64,000 bases of DNA from Pseudobacter ginsenosidimutans (GCF_007970185.1 NZ_CP042431.1:5270001-5334000), one strand, 5' to 3'. Shown: positions 8,871 through 19,029, numbered from the stretch's first letter. A program made the numbers and translations. The notes: generated from the sequence alone by a model not told the origin.

Positions 8871-9814
8871 TCAGAGATACTCGAAAGCCGAGCCGGCCTG
8901 GGTAAATGAGATCACCCTGTTGCCCACCTGGAAACTGTAAAGGATCCCATGTCCTTCATCATCTTCGGGTAGATTGTTGTAGTGGGTCCAGCTGTTCAAC
9001 GCCGGATCATATACGATCATCCTGGTTCCGACTACGCCGTACATTTTTTCTTTAAGGATAAAAGTATTCGGTCTTGCATTTTCAATGTAAGTAGTGGGCA
9101 TATCAGCCAACCGTGTATGCGCACCGGTTCTGAGATTGTATTTGTAGAATGTTTTGGGATTTGGATCGGATGCGGTATAACCATAACCGCCACCGTAATA
9201 AACGTCTTCACCTTTTTGAAAGGTGATGCCATCGGTTCCTGCATAGCTGTTCAACTCGATGTTTGTGTTTTCCCAGGCGTTGCTTGCAAAGGAATATTTG
9301 TATATCCAGCGCTGGGATTGAGGATTGTGAGGAGTTGTAGCGCTCATGCCAACATAAAATTATTATTGTACACGTATATATTCCCGCCAGTGAGTGGAAC
9401 AGGCAGGTCTGGTAGCCTTTTCCATTCTGAATTGGCCGGGTTGAATTCCCAAAAATCCCTGAGTTTACCACCCATGTTTTGTCCACCGGCGATGTACACT
9501 TTATTATTATGTTGCGCAAGCAGGCAATTGTAGCGTAACATGAAATCTGTGGGGAATGCTTTTTTTTCTTCTGTCCATTTTTTCTGTTGTACATCATAAA
9601 CATGGAACCAGGGATCGAAAGCGGTCATATAGATCTTGTTATTGGCCTGAAAGCCCCAGGCGTCATCACCAAAGTCTTTCTGGTCTTTGCTCAGCACAAC
9701 CCATTCATCCTTGGTGCCTGCAATGGGCTGGTCCTTGTTCTTGTCTTTCTTGCATTGTGTGGTAAGCACTGTTATGGATAACAGTATTGCTATACGGTTG
9801 AATAATGTTTTCAT
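8871..9814 (-). pseudogene. Kelch-repeat lipoprotein, interrupted by a one-base frameshift
   Basis: The first part (9814-9344) encodes a lipoprotein signal peptide (TTQCKKDK) and kelch blades ending NNNFMLA-stop. The second part (9347-8871) continues the blades. Adding one T to the TTTT run (plus-strand AAAA at 9356-9359) makes the text read NNNFYVGMSATT and joins the halves into about 314 residues, matching the neighbouring 322-residue paralogue along its length. The apparent ATGA overlap is therefore a by-product of the frameshift rather than two coupled genes. Either the gene is decaying or the run was under-called in sequencing. If intact, it would be a surface beta-propeller like its neighbour. 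Confidence 0.8.
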
Positions 9815-9909
9815 GGCGCAAGACTACAAATCAAATCCGCAATCAGGAAGCAGGCAACAAATCAATTGCTGATAATTAAGAATAGAATGATGGAATAATG
9901 GAATGAATA

Positions 9910-12204
9910 TCAGGAAGGCTGTGGCTCAACCGCATCGCGCGTTCTGGCGAATTCGCGGAGCTTGTCCAGGATCTTCACCTGTTCTGCCGAGATGGTGCTG
10001 ATCAGCTGGAACTGATCGGTGATGGCTTTGAGGTCGGAGAGAGTTTTGCGTACGGAATTCTGTTCTTCCTCTTCCAGTTGTTTGCCACTCATTTCATCTC
10101 TTCTGATCTCGAGCAATTCCAGTACTTTCTGGCGTATGGGATCTTCCATCAGCTTTTGTTCTGCAACGGAGCTGGTGCGATTGTCAAGGATGGCCGTTGC
10201 CAGTTCAAACTGCGCTTCCACCTGGTTTACGAGTGGCTGGAAATCCATCGATCCATATTGTTGTCCGGAGCGGTGTGCATAGTATGACAATGATGCGATA
10301 CCAGAAGTAAGCAAATGGGATGTGGCAACAAACTGGTGATAGTTCTCCAGGTTGTATTGTTTGCTTTTCGGTTCGGACATCATACGCTGAAAGTGGTCTG
10401 ACATATTTGCCAGCGCCACAAAAGCGCCTTTCCGCGCCACTTTATAATTGGTGATATCGAAACCATTGCCGGTAAAGGCTTTGGACACTGTGCTGAAATA
10501 AGACCTGTTGGCAACGATGGATTGTTCCAGGTAAGTAGCGATCTGTTCCTTCTCCCAAACGGGAAGCACAAACGAAGATGCCAGGAACGCGATCACGCAG
10601 CCGATGGCGGTATCTATCACGCGATCGTGCAATACCACGCCGAGGCCGCTGGGATTGAGAAAATGGAAGCTGATGATCACGTAAAGGGTGATGCCTGCAG
10701 AGCTGACGAGGTAATTCAGCTTCAGCATGCTGTAGGAAATGATCATTGCCAGCAGCATGATGATGAATAATATGGTAGTGTCTTCTGTGATGAAGATAGC
10801 TGCAAATCCAAGGAGGGCGCCGGTGATGGTGCCGATGATCCGTTGCCCGTTCCTTTTTTTCGAAATACTGTAAGCAGGTTTCAGGATAGTAGTGATGGTG
10901 AGGAGTATCCAGTAGCCATGTCCGAGCGGGAACAATAAAGAGATCACATAGCCGGCCACCAGCGCCAGCGTGAGGCGGGCCGCATGCCGGAAGGTGGATG
11001 ATTCGAGCGACAGGTTATCGAAGAGCAGGTTTGGATCCAGGTCCTGTCGTGTAATGAAACGGTCCAGGTGCATTTCCCTTTTTGGTTGATTCTTCAATGC
11101 CTTGCTGATGGAGCGGTCGTAGCTTGTGTATTGCGACAACACTTTGATGCGCTCCGCAAGGTCCTGCAGGCTGAAAAGGATATGCCTGAGTTTGATGAAC
11201 CCTTCTATATTGTCGGCATTGAGTTTTTTATTGCGCATGGAAAAGAAGGCATCCCTGGCATTCTCTATGAGGCGGTCGATGCGCTTTTCATTGCGGTAGG
11301 GAAGTCCGTCCTGGATGGCGAGGCCGATATCATTGAGTGTATCTGCCATTTCGAGTATGGTCCGGTGGTAGACCTGTAAGATCTCTTCCTGTTCAAATTC
11401 CTTGTGGAGGGCTTCATAATCCTGCTGGGTGGTCATGATCCGCTCAAAGAGATCGATACTGTCCAGGAACATCTGCATCAGTACGCGGCCTTTGCTGGTG
11501 GACTCACGTACAACACTACGCGCTTTGAAAAGCATCTCGCGCAGCTCATCCTGGTGCTGTTGGATGGCAATCTGGTGACGCATGAGGGATCGGTACAGTT
11601 CCTTGTATTGCGGATCTTTTTTGTAGAAGGCAGCCTTTACATCCAGGTAACGGGCGGTTTCCATCAGGCTTTCGCCGAGGAGCTGCTGAATGAGCTTGTA
11701 AGGACGCAATGTATGCAACAGGAGGCTGAGCACAGCATACCAGAGTCCACCGGCTGTGAACCAGCCTGCATTGATGAGAATATCCCTGAAATCGTTGCCG
11801 GCAGGAGAGAGGTGGGCATCGATATTGAAAATGAACACCAGTAAAGCGATAGAGCCAATGGAATTGGCGCGGTTCCCATAAACCCCCAGCAGAGAGAAGA
11901 ACATGCTGAAAGCCACCAGCTCGATCCCGATCATCCAGGAATGCCCGCGACTAAGCCCGGCGATCATGGCCGCCACAAAATTGAAACCGATACTGAGGAA
12001 GATGGCATTGCGCCGGTGCTGGATAGGGCCGGGATTATCGGTGAAGCCGACACAGAGCGCGCCGAGCGGCACTGCCATCATCGATCCCAATAGCCCGTAT
12101 TGATAGAGGATGAGCGCCGGAATTACTGCACCTGCTGTAATACGAACGCCTGCATACAGATATTGACTGCTGATAAATTTCCTGAACTCCTGTGCATAAT
12201 CCAT
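9910..12204 (-). CDS. FUSC/YccS-like inner-membrane protein
   Basis: A 764-residue membrane protein of the YccS/YhfK type (FUSC family, related to aromatic-acid exporters such as AaeB and to plant ALMT proteins). It has two blocks of hydrophobic helices, roughly residues 20-170 and 395-520, each followed by a long helical cytoplasmic domain. The second block contains GHGYWILLTITTILKPAYS and the basic KRNGQRIIGTITGALLG, the typical FUSC repeat signature. Length and architecture are normal for the family. It is probably an efflux or permease component; substrates are unknown for most members. It stands alone, with a TAnnTTTG box just upstream. Confidence 0.85.
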   Translation of the reverse strand: MDYAQEFRKFISSQYLYAGVRITAGAVIPALILYQYGLLGSMMAVPLGALCVGFTDNPGPIQHRRNAIFLSIGFNFVAAMIAGLSRGHSWMIGIELVAFSMFFSLLGVYGNRANSIGSIALLVFIFNIDAHLSPAGNDFRDILINAGWFTAGGLWYAVLSLLLHTLRPYKLIQQLLGESLMETARYLDVKAAFYKKDPQYKELYRSLMRHQIAIQQHQDELREMLFKARSVVRESTSKGRVLMQMFLDSIDLFERIMTTQQDYEALHKEFEQEEILQVYHRTILEMADTLNDIGLAIQDGLPYRNEKRIDRLIENARDAFFSMRNKKLNADNIEGFIKLRHILFSLQDLAERIKVLSQYTSYDRSISKALKNQPKREMHLDRFITRQDLDPNLLFDNLSLESSTFRHAARLTLALVAGYVISLLFPLGHGYWILLTITTILKPAYSISKKRNGQRIIGTITGALLGFAAIFITEDTTILFIIMLLAMIISYSMLKLNYLVSSAGITLYVIISFHFLNPSGLGVVLHDRVIDTAIGCVIAFLASSFVLPVWEKEQIATYLEQSIVANRSYFSTVSKAFTGNGFDITNYKVARKGAFVALANMSDHFQRMMSEPKSKQYNLENYHQFVATSHLLTSGIASLSYYAHRSGQQYGSMDFQPLVNQVEAQFELATAILDNRTSSVAEQKLMEDPIRQKVLELLEIRRDEMSGKQLEEEEQNSVRKTLSDLKAITDQFQLISTISAEQVKILDKLREFARTRDAVEPQPS

Positions 12205-12219
12205 AACTCCAATTCAATA

Positions 12220-12227
12220 CAAACTTA
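12220..12227 (-). promoter_or_regulatory. Bacteroidota -7 box for the FUSC gene
   Basis: On the minus strand this reads TAAGTTTG, a perfect TAnnTTTG. It would start transcription about 9 bases before the FUSC start codon. No good TTTG -33 element is seen at the usual distance, so confidence is moderate. Confidence 0.45.
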
Positions 12228-12309
12228 CATTTAAATGGTTTTTAAATAGATGATCAATTGAGCCAGAAGCAGATGGTTTGAAAAAATCTTTAAAAAAAGG
12301 GATAAAAAA

Positions 12310-12340
12310 TTTGGTGCAAAGTGTTTTTCACTTACTTTTG
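12310..12340 (+). promoter_or_regulatory. Consensus Bacteroidota promoter for tRNA-Lys
   Basis: TTTG at 12310-12313, a 19-base spacer, then TACTTTTG at 12333-12340: an exact match to the TTTG/N19/TAnnTTTG promoter of this phylum. It lies about 75 bases before the tRNA, and nothing else lies downstream. Confidence 0.8.
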
Positions 12341-12414
12341 CACTCCCAACGACAAACGCACAAATGCATCAGAGGTCGTTTAAGATCAAAGAGTTGTGTG
12401 TTATGAAGGTGGAA

Positions 12415-12487
12415 GATTCCGTAGCTCAGTTGGTAGAGCAATACACTTTTAATGTATGGGTCCTGGGTTCGAGTCCCAGCGGGATCA
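12415..12487 (+). tRNA. trnK: tRNA-Lys (anticodon UUU)
   Basis: A 73-base cloverleaf. The acceptor arms GATTCCG and CGGGATC pair with one G-T wobble. The D arm is GCTCAGTTGGTAGAGC, the anticodon stem-loop is ATACACTTTTAATGTAT with TTT at the tip, and the T arm is CCTGGGTTCGAGTCCCAG. The 3' CCA is not encoded. The gene has its own promoter upstream and a strong terminator directly downstream. Confidence 0.95.
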
Positions 12488-12488
12488 C

Positions 12489-12530
12489 AAAATGGGGCAA
12501 GTCTAAAATTTAGATTTGCCCCATTTTCTT
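12489..12530 (+). terminator. Terminator after tRNA-Lys
   Basis: AAAATGGGGCAA (12489-12500) pairs perfectly with TTGCCCCATTTT (12516-12527), and the inner TCTAAA/TTTAGA extends the stem. It is followed by CTTTT. Because the stem has A-tracts on the left and T-tracts on the right, it could work on both strands, serving also the DUF4249 operon that ends at 12571. Confidence 0.85.
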
Positions 12531-12570
12531 TTATATGATTCAGTGTTTTTTTTACGGATATGCATTGACG

Positions 12571-13389
12571 TTACTGTATCGTATAACCCCTCACGTCCAC
12601 TTCCGATAATCTGAAATATCCATAAGCGAAATTTGCAGGATGGGTCTGATTGATGATATTCCCTCTCACAGAACCTGGTGTTGTTTGAAAAGGACCGGTA
12701 TCAGCCCCGGATGCTGCTAATAGTTTTCTGAAATAGTCATAATATCTTTTGGTAATGCCATACAGCCTGATGTTTATCTTATCTCCGGCCTTCAGGTCTT
12801 TGTCAGAAAAGTATTCCTGCATCAGGTTGCCCTGACTATTCCCGTCATCCTGTACTTTATAATCCGGAAATATTGATACAGGTGAAAGGATGCGGTGCAG
12901 ATAATGGTTTTCCGCATTGCCATTATCCTGGTAGTAGTATGTGATTTCCACTTCATCTCCCCCAAATCCGCCGGTATTATTCTGTGCAATATTATTCTCA
13001 ATATCGGGCACACCTGTACAGGTTTCTGTTGCGGTATACGTCTCCCCGTTCAATACCACTCTTAAAGTATAGGTTTGCCCGATAACCGGATGGAAATTGG
13101 AGCAGGTATATTCTCCTGTACCAGGATTTTCCATAAAACTAAAAACAGTATTTGCTGAATTTGTTATAACTATATCCGCTCCTGAAACCGTTGGAAATGT
13201 GGTACTGTAATATCCCGTTGTGGTGGAGAGTTTGATCTTCTGTTCATTGCCTGCTGTGCCCTTTATCCAATCGATCGATGCGTCAATTACCAGTTCAGGT
13301 GCTGCTGTTTCCAGGTCCACTTTCACTACTTTGGTGCAAGACAAGAGAAAACAGAAAGAAATGAGCAGGTACGCTGGTATGTTTTTCAT
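12571..13389 (-). CDS. DUF4249 lipoprotein, partner of TonB receptor
   Basis: A 272-residue lipoprotein (signal peptide ending LLSC, then TKVVKVDL). The N-terminal half shows the DUF4249 pattern: ELVIDASIDW, a strand block up to GADIVI, then GEYTCSNFHPVIGQTYTLRV and ETCTGVPDI. The family is nearly always encoded next to a TonB-dependent receptor with a carboxypeptidase-regulatory N-terminal domain, as here; the receptor gene ends 16 bases upstream. The pair probably forms an outer-membrane uptake complex, with the lipoprotein outside as lid or ligand binder, by analogy to SusD. The ligand is unknown. Confidence 0.85.
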   Translation of the reverse strand: MKNIPAYLLISFCFLLSCTKVVKVDLETAAPELVIDASIDWIKGTAGNEQKIKLSTTTGYYSTTFPTVSGADIVITNSANTVFSFMENPGTGEYTCSNFHPVIGQTYTLRVVLNGETYTATETCTGVPDIENNIAQNNTGGFGGDEVEITYYYQDNGNAENHYLHRILSPVSIFPDYKVQDDGNSQGNLMQEYFSDKDLKAGDKINIRLYGITKRYYDYFRKLLAASGADTGPFQTTPGSVRGNIINQTHPANFAYGYFRLSEVDVRGYTIQ

Positions 13390-13405
13390 TATTTTATTAT
13401 TGGAA

Positions 13406-15777
13406 TTAGAATCTGAAATTGTAGGTCACACCGGGAATGATTCCGAAAATGGATATCTTCTTTGCTTCACTCAATCCTGTTTCCCTGTTTTGTTCAAACA
13501 TGATCGATGCGGCATTGTTTCTGCCGTAAACATTGTAAAGACTGAATACCCATTCGCTTTTCCACTTTTTTTTGCTGTCAGGTTTTGGTGTGAAGGTTGC
13601 CGACAGGTCCAGATGATGGTAAGCCGGAAGCGAATTGATATTTCGCTCTCCGTAATTCGCAATCGTAATGCCCTGATACTGGTATTTGCCGATGGGATAG
13701 GTAGCAGCTTTCCCGGATTGGTAGGTAAATATGCCGCCAAAACTCCATTTTTTTGTTAGCTGATATGCGGCCGTAAGTGAAAGGTTATGCGTTTTATCGT
13801 AATTGGCGCGATACCATTTGCCATTGTTAATGCCGGGCTCTCCTGCGCTTCTGCCCGGCGTGCGCTGCTCTGCTTTTGAAATAGTATAAGAAAGCCAGCC
13901 TGTCAGCTTGCCGGTATTTTCTTCAGCATCATCTCAAGCCCGTAAGCCCTTGCCTCCCCGTTTAGCAGTACCTGTTCTATGGCTTTGTGTGCAATCAATT
14001 CGGCGCCGTCGATGTAATCTGCTTTGTTCCTGGTCTTCTTGTAAAAAGCTTCTGTTTCCAATGAATATTTTCCATTGCGGAAATTCCTGAAATAGCCCAA
14101 TGCAACCTGATCAAGGATTTCGGGTTTCAAATATTGGTCGCCCGGCGCCCAGATATCGAGTGGAGAAACGGAAGCTGTGTTGGAAATTAAATGGATATAT
14201 TGGCTCATCCGGTTATAACTCGCCTTTACAGACTGGTTGTCATTTATTGTAAAAGAAACCGCCAGCCTGGGTTCCAGGTTTCCAAAACCAATTATCTTTT
14301 TATTTTTGTTGAAGCGTGTTATATCCACAGGCGTTCCTTCTTCATAGATTTGTAAGTCGGGATTGAATACAACCGCCTGATCATTGGCATAATTATTTAC
14401 ATTCTGTTCTCCCAATCGCAGGAAATTGCTGTATCGCAATCCATAATTCAGTGATATTCTATCTGTGAGTTTTTGCTCTGCACTCACATACAATGCATTC
14501 TCCCAGGCAATTTTTTTTTCTATCTGGTCGGGATTTACAGGCGATTTGGCATCCATAGGTTTTATGGTGCCGGGATTGAATTTATAGTAAATGGAATTGA
14601 TACCGTAATTCAAAACCAGCCTTTCAGACAGATGATGACTGATATTGTACTTCAGATTATAATTGCGGATGTCTGATGCCCAGTCAATGCCAACATATTT
14701 TATCTTCAGGCCATAATCGTATTTGCTGTAAATGACAGATGCATTGGAAAAGAATTTCTCGGAAAAGTTATGATTCCATCGAAGATTAAAGAATGAGTTC
14801 CCATAATTGTTGCTGAAAAAGTTGCTGAAATCCATATTGTCTTTCCCAAAATATCCTGAAAGAAAGATCCTGTTATTTTCATTGATCTTATAATTCAGTT
14901 TAGCGTTCAGGTCATAAAAGGAAACAGAATTAGGATTGTCAGCCAGTTTCATCAACAAATGAGCATAAGAAGCACGGCCAGCAACCACAAACGAGCTTTT
15001 ATCTTTTACAATTGGGCCTTCCGCCAGTAACCTGCCCGAAACTGCCCCTATTCCGCCTGTGATGTGATATTCTTTGTTGTTCCCTTCTTTTTGATAAATA
15101 TCCAAAACAGAGGAAGTGCGTCCACCGAAATTAGCCGGTATTCCTCCTTTATACAATTTCAGATCTTTGATCACATCTGCATTGAAAACGGAGAAAAATC
15201 CAAACAGGTGAGAAATATTGTAAACAACGGCTTCATCCAACAATACCAGATTGCCATCAACCGGGCCACCCCTCACATTAAAGCCTGTTGATCCTTCCTG
15301 TGCATTGGAAACCCCCGGAAGCTGCAGGATAGTTTTCAAAATATCAACCTCGCCCATCACTGCCGGTAACTTTTTGATTGTGGAGATAGAGAGCTTATTC
15401 ACGCTCATTTCCGGTTTCCGGATATTGATTACTGAACTGTTGTGTTTTATCACTACTTCATCTAAAGTCTTTACTTTCTCAGTCATCGAATAGTTTTTCC
15501 TGAGGTTCTCTGTCAGAAAGATATGTTCTTCGATATTTTCAAATCCTACACAACTGATAATGATTGTATATTTCCCTTTGGGGAGGGTGATAGAATACAG
15601 GCCATACGCATTGCTTACTGTTGAAACTTTTGCTTCAGGAATGAATATGCTTGCGCCGCTTATTGTTTCAGTATTTGTTTTTATGGAGATGGTTCCACTC
15701 AATGTGACTTTCTCCTGCGAATAGCCCCCAAATGAAATGCCCAAAAACAGCAGTGTATAAAGGATTTTGTATCTCAT
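13406..15777 (-). pseudogene. TonB-dependent receptor with one-base frameshift near the C-terminus
   Basis: It starts with a signal peptide (GISFGGYSQ), then a CarboxypepD_reg-like domain (residues about 25-105) and a plug with FNVRGGPVDGNLVLLDEA and GGIPANFGGRTSSVLDIY, then barrel strands. The open frame breaks after GLEMMLKK. Adding one A to the AAAA run (plus-strand TTTT at 13917-13920) restores NTGKLTGWLSYTISKAEQR and continues to the terminal GVTYNFRF-stop at 13406, a normal barrel end with final aromatic. The restored protein has about 790 residues. It is transcribed away from the LytTR two-component pair at 16025 and in operon with DUF4249. Decay and sequencing error are both possible. 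Confidence 0.85.
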
Positions 15778-15940
15778 CTTTTAAAAATCGGGTTAACAAT
15801 TACAATCTGGATACAAAGCTATCCCCTGGAATAACCGGCTTTTTTTAATTATAACAAATGCGGTATCTTTTATAGCAAAGTATGCCGGAGCACTACAAAA
15901 CATGGTTCCTGTTTTATACGTTTTTCATAATGCTTCCTTA

Positions 15941-16006
15941 TTTCGTATAAAAAGCACTCTGTTTCGTATAAAGCAGGTGATACCATTGCCTTAAATGTTA
16001 AGTTTG
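15941..16006 (+). promoter_or_regulatory. LytTR-type direct repeats plus -7 box before the histidine kinase
   Basis: TTTCGTATAAA occurs twice, at 15941-15951 and 15962-15972, with a period of exactly 21 bp (two helical turns), the spacing typical of LytTR binding sites. A further related half in reverse orientation, TTTTATACG, is at 15912-15920. A perfect -7 box TAAGTTTG lies at 15999-16006, 26 bases after the repeats, with no TTTG at -33. Transcription would start about 12 bases before the kinase ATG. The site also lies in the shared space with the divergent TonB receptor and may control both. Confidence 0.6.
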
Positions 16007-16024
16007 TTCTATACAATTTTATAA

Positions 16025-17034
16025 ATGAATGATCTTACCCGTCAACAGCTAATCAGCGAAAACGTGCTTTTTCGTTTCCTGGTTTCACCGGACCACAGGG
16101 TATACCGGCATTTGCTGCTCATTGTTTCTATAGGTACCGTGTTGTACAACAGCCCTTCCGTAATTGCCAGCCCAACGACGATTTTTGTATATTTTATTGT
16201 ATTGTTCTATGTGAATATGTATGTGCTTGTTCCAAAGTTTTTGTTCAGGAATAAGAATCTGGAATACTGCCTGGCTGTGATCAGCATCCTTATTCTGATG
16301 GCTGTCTGTGGCTATTTTTTCAATCCTTTTAACAGGGAAAACGAGCTGAACATTCCACTTTTTTCCTTCCTTACCCTGCTGTTGCTGGCGGCTTCCTCTT
16401 CCATAAAACTGTTTCAGGAGGGAATGATGGACAAGCAATTGATCCACGATCTGGAACAGTCTAGAACGTATGCAGAACTGGAGCAGTTGAAAAATCAGAT
16501 CAATCCGCATTTTTGTTTAATATGCTTAACAATGCCAATGTGCTGACAAAGACTAATCCTGAAAAAGCATCGCAGGTGTTGATGAAGTTGAGTGATTTGC
16601 TTCGCTACCAGCTTTATGACAGTGCAAGGGATAAAGTGTTGTTAACTTCGGATATTCATTTCCTGGAAGATCTTTTGAATCTGGAAAAGGTAAGAAGGGA
16701 TAGTTTTGATTTCCTGATCTCAAAAGAGGGAGATCTAAGCGGCGTGCAAATCCCTCCTTTATTGTTCATTTCGTTTGTGGAAAATGCTGTGAAGCACAAT
16801 AATGATGCAACAAAATCATCTTATGTAAATCTCTATTTCGATGTTAGAAACAATGAGCTTTTCTTTAGATGCGTCAACTCCAGGCCAATGCTTAAGCCCG
16901 TTAATAATACAGGCGGATTGGGATTGACAAATATCAGGCGAAGGCTGGAGCTTCTGTTCCCGGCAACACATGATTTGCATATCGAAGATGACCCGGAAAG
17001 GTATAGCGTAACCTTAACCATAAAGCTGAATTAG
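16025..17034 (+). pseudogene. LytS-like sensor histidine kinase, frameshifted at the His box
   Basis: The first part encodes four membrane helices (residues about 35-130) and a short coiled linker up to LEQLKNQINPHF. The frame then breaks in a TTTTT run (16510-16514). Adding one T restores NPHFLFNMLNNANV, the His_kinase box of LytS/YehU kinases, and joins it to the ATPase half (ENAVKHN N-box, GLGLTNIRRRL G-box). Restored length is about 336 residues, normal for this class. The cognate LytTR regulator follows after three bases. As written, the protein would end right after the phospho-accepting His at about 162 and lack the ATPase, so signalling would fail. An ATG at 16513 would give only the ATPase half. 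Confidence 0.85.
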
Positions 17035-17037
17035 ATT

Positions 17038-17760
17038 ATGAATTGCATTATCATAGATGATGAGCCATTGGCAAGGGAAGCCATAGGGATGTTGATCAGC
17101 CAGACTTATGATCTGCATCTGATCGGTTCGTTCAACAGCCCCGAAGCCGCTGCCGGTTTTTTGGAAAACAATACAGTAGAATTGATCTTTCTGGACATAC
17201 AAATGCCAGGAATTAACGGGATTGAATTTGCCCGGACAATTCCGAAAGAAACATTTGTGATCTTTACAACCGCCTATTCAGAATTTGCTACGGACAGCTA
17301 CGAAGTAGATGCTATTGACTACCTGATAAAACCTGTAAAGTCAGAACGGTTTCAAAAGGCTGTAGAAAAAGCCCATACCTATTCGAGATTGTTTAAGGCG
17401 GATTATGCCAATAACAATATCGAACAGGTTGCAGACGATTATTTCTTTGTGAAAGCAGACCGGAGAATGTTCAAAGTCTATTTCAATAATATACTTTTTA
17501 TTCAGGGATTGAAAGATTATGTGGTGATACACAGCGAAAATCAGAAAGTGATTACGGCGATGAATATCAAAACCATCTGCGATCAATTGCCCAAAGACAT
17601 GTTTGTAAGAGTTAGCAAATCCTATATCATCAATGTTAAGCATATCAGTTCCGTAGATAATAACACGGTATACATAGGTACAAACGAAATTCCTATCGGA
17701 AGTATTTACCGGGATTTCTTTTTCACCGGATTTGTAACAAAAAAGATAGTGAACAGGTAA
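17038..17760 (+). CDS. LytTR-family response regulator
   Basis: A 240-residue regulator. The receiver domain has the acidic pair DD at 7-8, phospho-acceptor Asp at 53 in FLDIQMPG, FTTAYSEFA and the conserved Lys in DYLIKPVKSE. Residues about 140-240 form a LytTR DNA-binding domain (FVRVSKSYIINVKHIS, IPIGSIYRDFF). It follows the histidine kinase by three bases and is its partner. It probably binds the 21-bp-period repeats at 15941-15972 and so controls its own operon and perhaps the divergent TonB receptor/DUF4249 genes. Confidence 0.92.
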   Translation: MNCIIIDDEPLAREAIGMLISQTYDLHLIGSFNSPEAAAGFLENNTVELIFLDIQMPGINGIEFARTIPKETFVIFTTAYSEFATDSYEVDAIDYLIKPVKSERFQKAVEKAHTYSRLFKADYANNNIEQVADDYFFVKADRRMFKVYFNNILFIQGLKDYVVIHSENQKVITAMNIKTICDQLPKDMFVRVSKSYIINVKHISSVDNNTVYIGTNEIPIGSIYRDFFFTGFVTKKIVNR

Positions 17761-17888
17761 ATTGATAATTCATCAATGAATTTGTTAAATTAGGAGATTG
17801 TCTGACTGACCGGTCCGGTTGAGACACCTTCTTTTTATTCCACATTTGGAAATACATTGTATATTCATGTTCACCATTAAATCGATCA

Positions 17889-19028
17889 ATGGAATCCGTT
17901 CACCTTGAAAGAATCAACGCCGATAAACAGCGCATCATAGACCAGATGTATGCAGAGCTTGAGAATACTCCGGTAGAGGATAGGTTTTATACATCCGGCA
18001 ATATCGAATCCTGCTCCACTGATCTCGATACATACATCAAAAAGCTTTCGCAAAATCCGGACAGCAAAAGCATTTCAAAAAGTATCAAATGGATATTCCA
18101 GTCGCTGTCCACTTTCAATCAGGAAGACGAGAGCCCGGAATACTTATGGGGCTTTATCTACAATGGTTATACAAAGGAACTTACTGAATTTATCCTGCAT
18201 AGTGCCTTTGCATTTGGCTTGCAGAAGGGAGAACCGAAAATGATCAGGCCGGCGAATATCCACCTCAAACATAATCCGCATTCAACTGACAGGTTCAGGG
18301 TTTATATCGGATCCACCTCAAATGATGGCATTGTCCTGGATTATAATGTGAGAAGCTCTCAATTCGAATACCTCGAAAATATATATGGAGAAAGCTATGG
18401 TCTCCCGGTTTTCGATCTTACTATCAATAAGGATCATTCAGAACTCTCATTCGATGTACTCGCTTCCGGTGTTTACGAAACCATAACATTGAAGGCACAG
18501 CAGCCAACAGACAGCGTTCTGTTCAATGCTGTCTATTCCCTTCATAATAGTGAACAACTGAAAAATGATCCGCCACCAGATCATTGCAGTCTGGAACTGG
18601 AGCTGACCAAAGGCGTGCTAACGAGGCTCACCACCATGAACTATGATACCAATAACCGTATCATCAATATGTTCACGGAAGGCACAGGAATAAAGGTATT
18701 TGTGCAGGAGCTCGACGCGAATGGCTGCTTCCGGAACAGTGATAACATGGCTTCGCATCCGGAGATCGTGGATGAAAAGTTCGTGATCGTAGATGCTGTT
18801 CCGAATTGGAAATATTATGAGATCGATGAACTGGTGATGCAACAGGATATCATCTCTGTTCGTACAAAAAAACAACGGTTCGAATACGAGAATGATGAAC
18901 GAAAGAAAGTGATTGCCCATGAATCAGCTGGCAGAAATATCAGTTATCCCATCAAATCATATGATCTTATAAAAGCACTGCTCCATGAACTGCTTCTTTT
19001 GAGAAAACCTTTTAAATCGCGTTACTGA
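17889..19028 (+). CDS. Unknown cytoplasmic protein, first gene of an ankyrin cluster
   Basis: A 379-residue protein that I do not recognise. It has no signal peptide or membrane segment. The first 110 residues are helical and charged (ADKQRIIDQMYAELENTP). The middle looks beta-rich (FRVYIGSTSNDGIVLDY, SELSFDVLASGVYETITL) and the end is a helix with basic residues (KALLHELLLLRKPFKSRY). It begins a run of five plus-strand genes with gaps of 1 to 38 bases, likely one operon with two ankyrin proteins at its end. Immunity or anti-stress roles are possible for such clusters, but nothing in the sequence proves one. Confidence 0.6.
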   Translation: MESVHLERINADKQRIIDQMYAELENTPVEDRFYTSGNIESCSTDLDTYIKKLSQNPDSKSISKSIKWIFQSLSTFNQEDESPEYLWGFIYNGYTKELTEFILHSAFAFGLQKGEPKMIRPANIHLKHNPHSTDRFRVYIGSTSNDGIVLDYNVRSSQFEYLENIYGESYGLPVFDLTINKDHSELSFDVLASGVYETITLKAQQPTDSVLFNAVYSLHNSEQLKNDPPPDHCSLELELTKGVLTRLTTMNYDTNNRIINMFTEGTGIKVFVQELDANGCFRNSDNMASHPEIVDEKFVIVDAVPNWKYYEIDELVMQQDIISVRTKKQRFEYENDERKKVIAHESAGRNISYPIKSYDLIKALLHELLLLRKPFKSRY

Positions 19029-19029
19029 C

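Noticed and set aside
9344-9347. ATGA overlap read as two coupled kelch genes
   Set aside because: Both halves align with one continuous 322-residue paralogue and one added T joins them at conserved text, so a single frameshifted gene is simpler.
13471-13740. Open frame on the minus strand in the end of the TonB receptor
   Set aside because: It is a shadow of the restored receptor C-terminus, which reads as proper barrel strands in another frame.
13903-16546. Programmed -1 frameshifting in the TonB receptor and kinase genes
   Set aside because: All breaks would be cured by a -1 shift, but no canonical slippery heptamer (X XXY YYZ) is present, and the same type of break occurs in four unrelated genes.
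16513-17034. Separate short gene for an ATPase-only protein
   Set aside because: It begins inside the His box of the kinase and continues it exactly after one added T; no start signal of its own is seen.
17801-17830. ACCGGTCCGGT palindrome as terminator after the LytTR gene
   Set aside because: Arms of only five bases and no clear T-run directly after; too weak to call.
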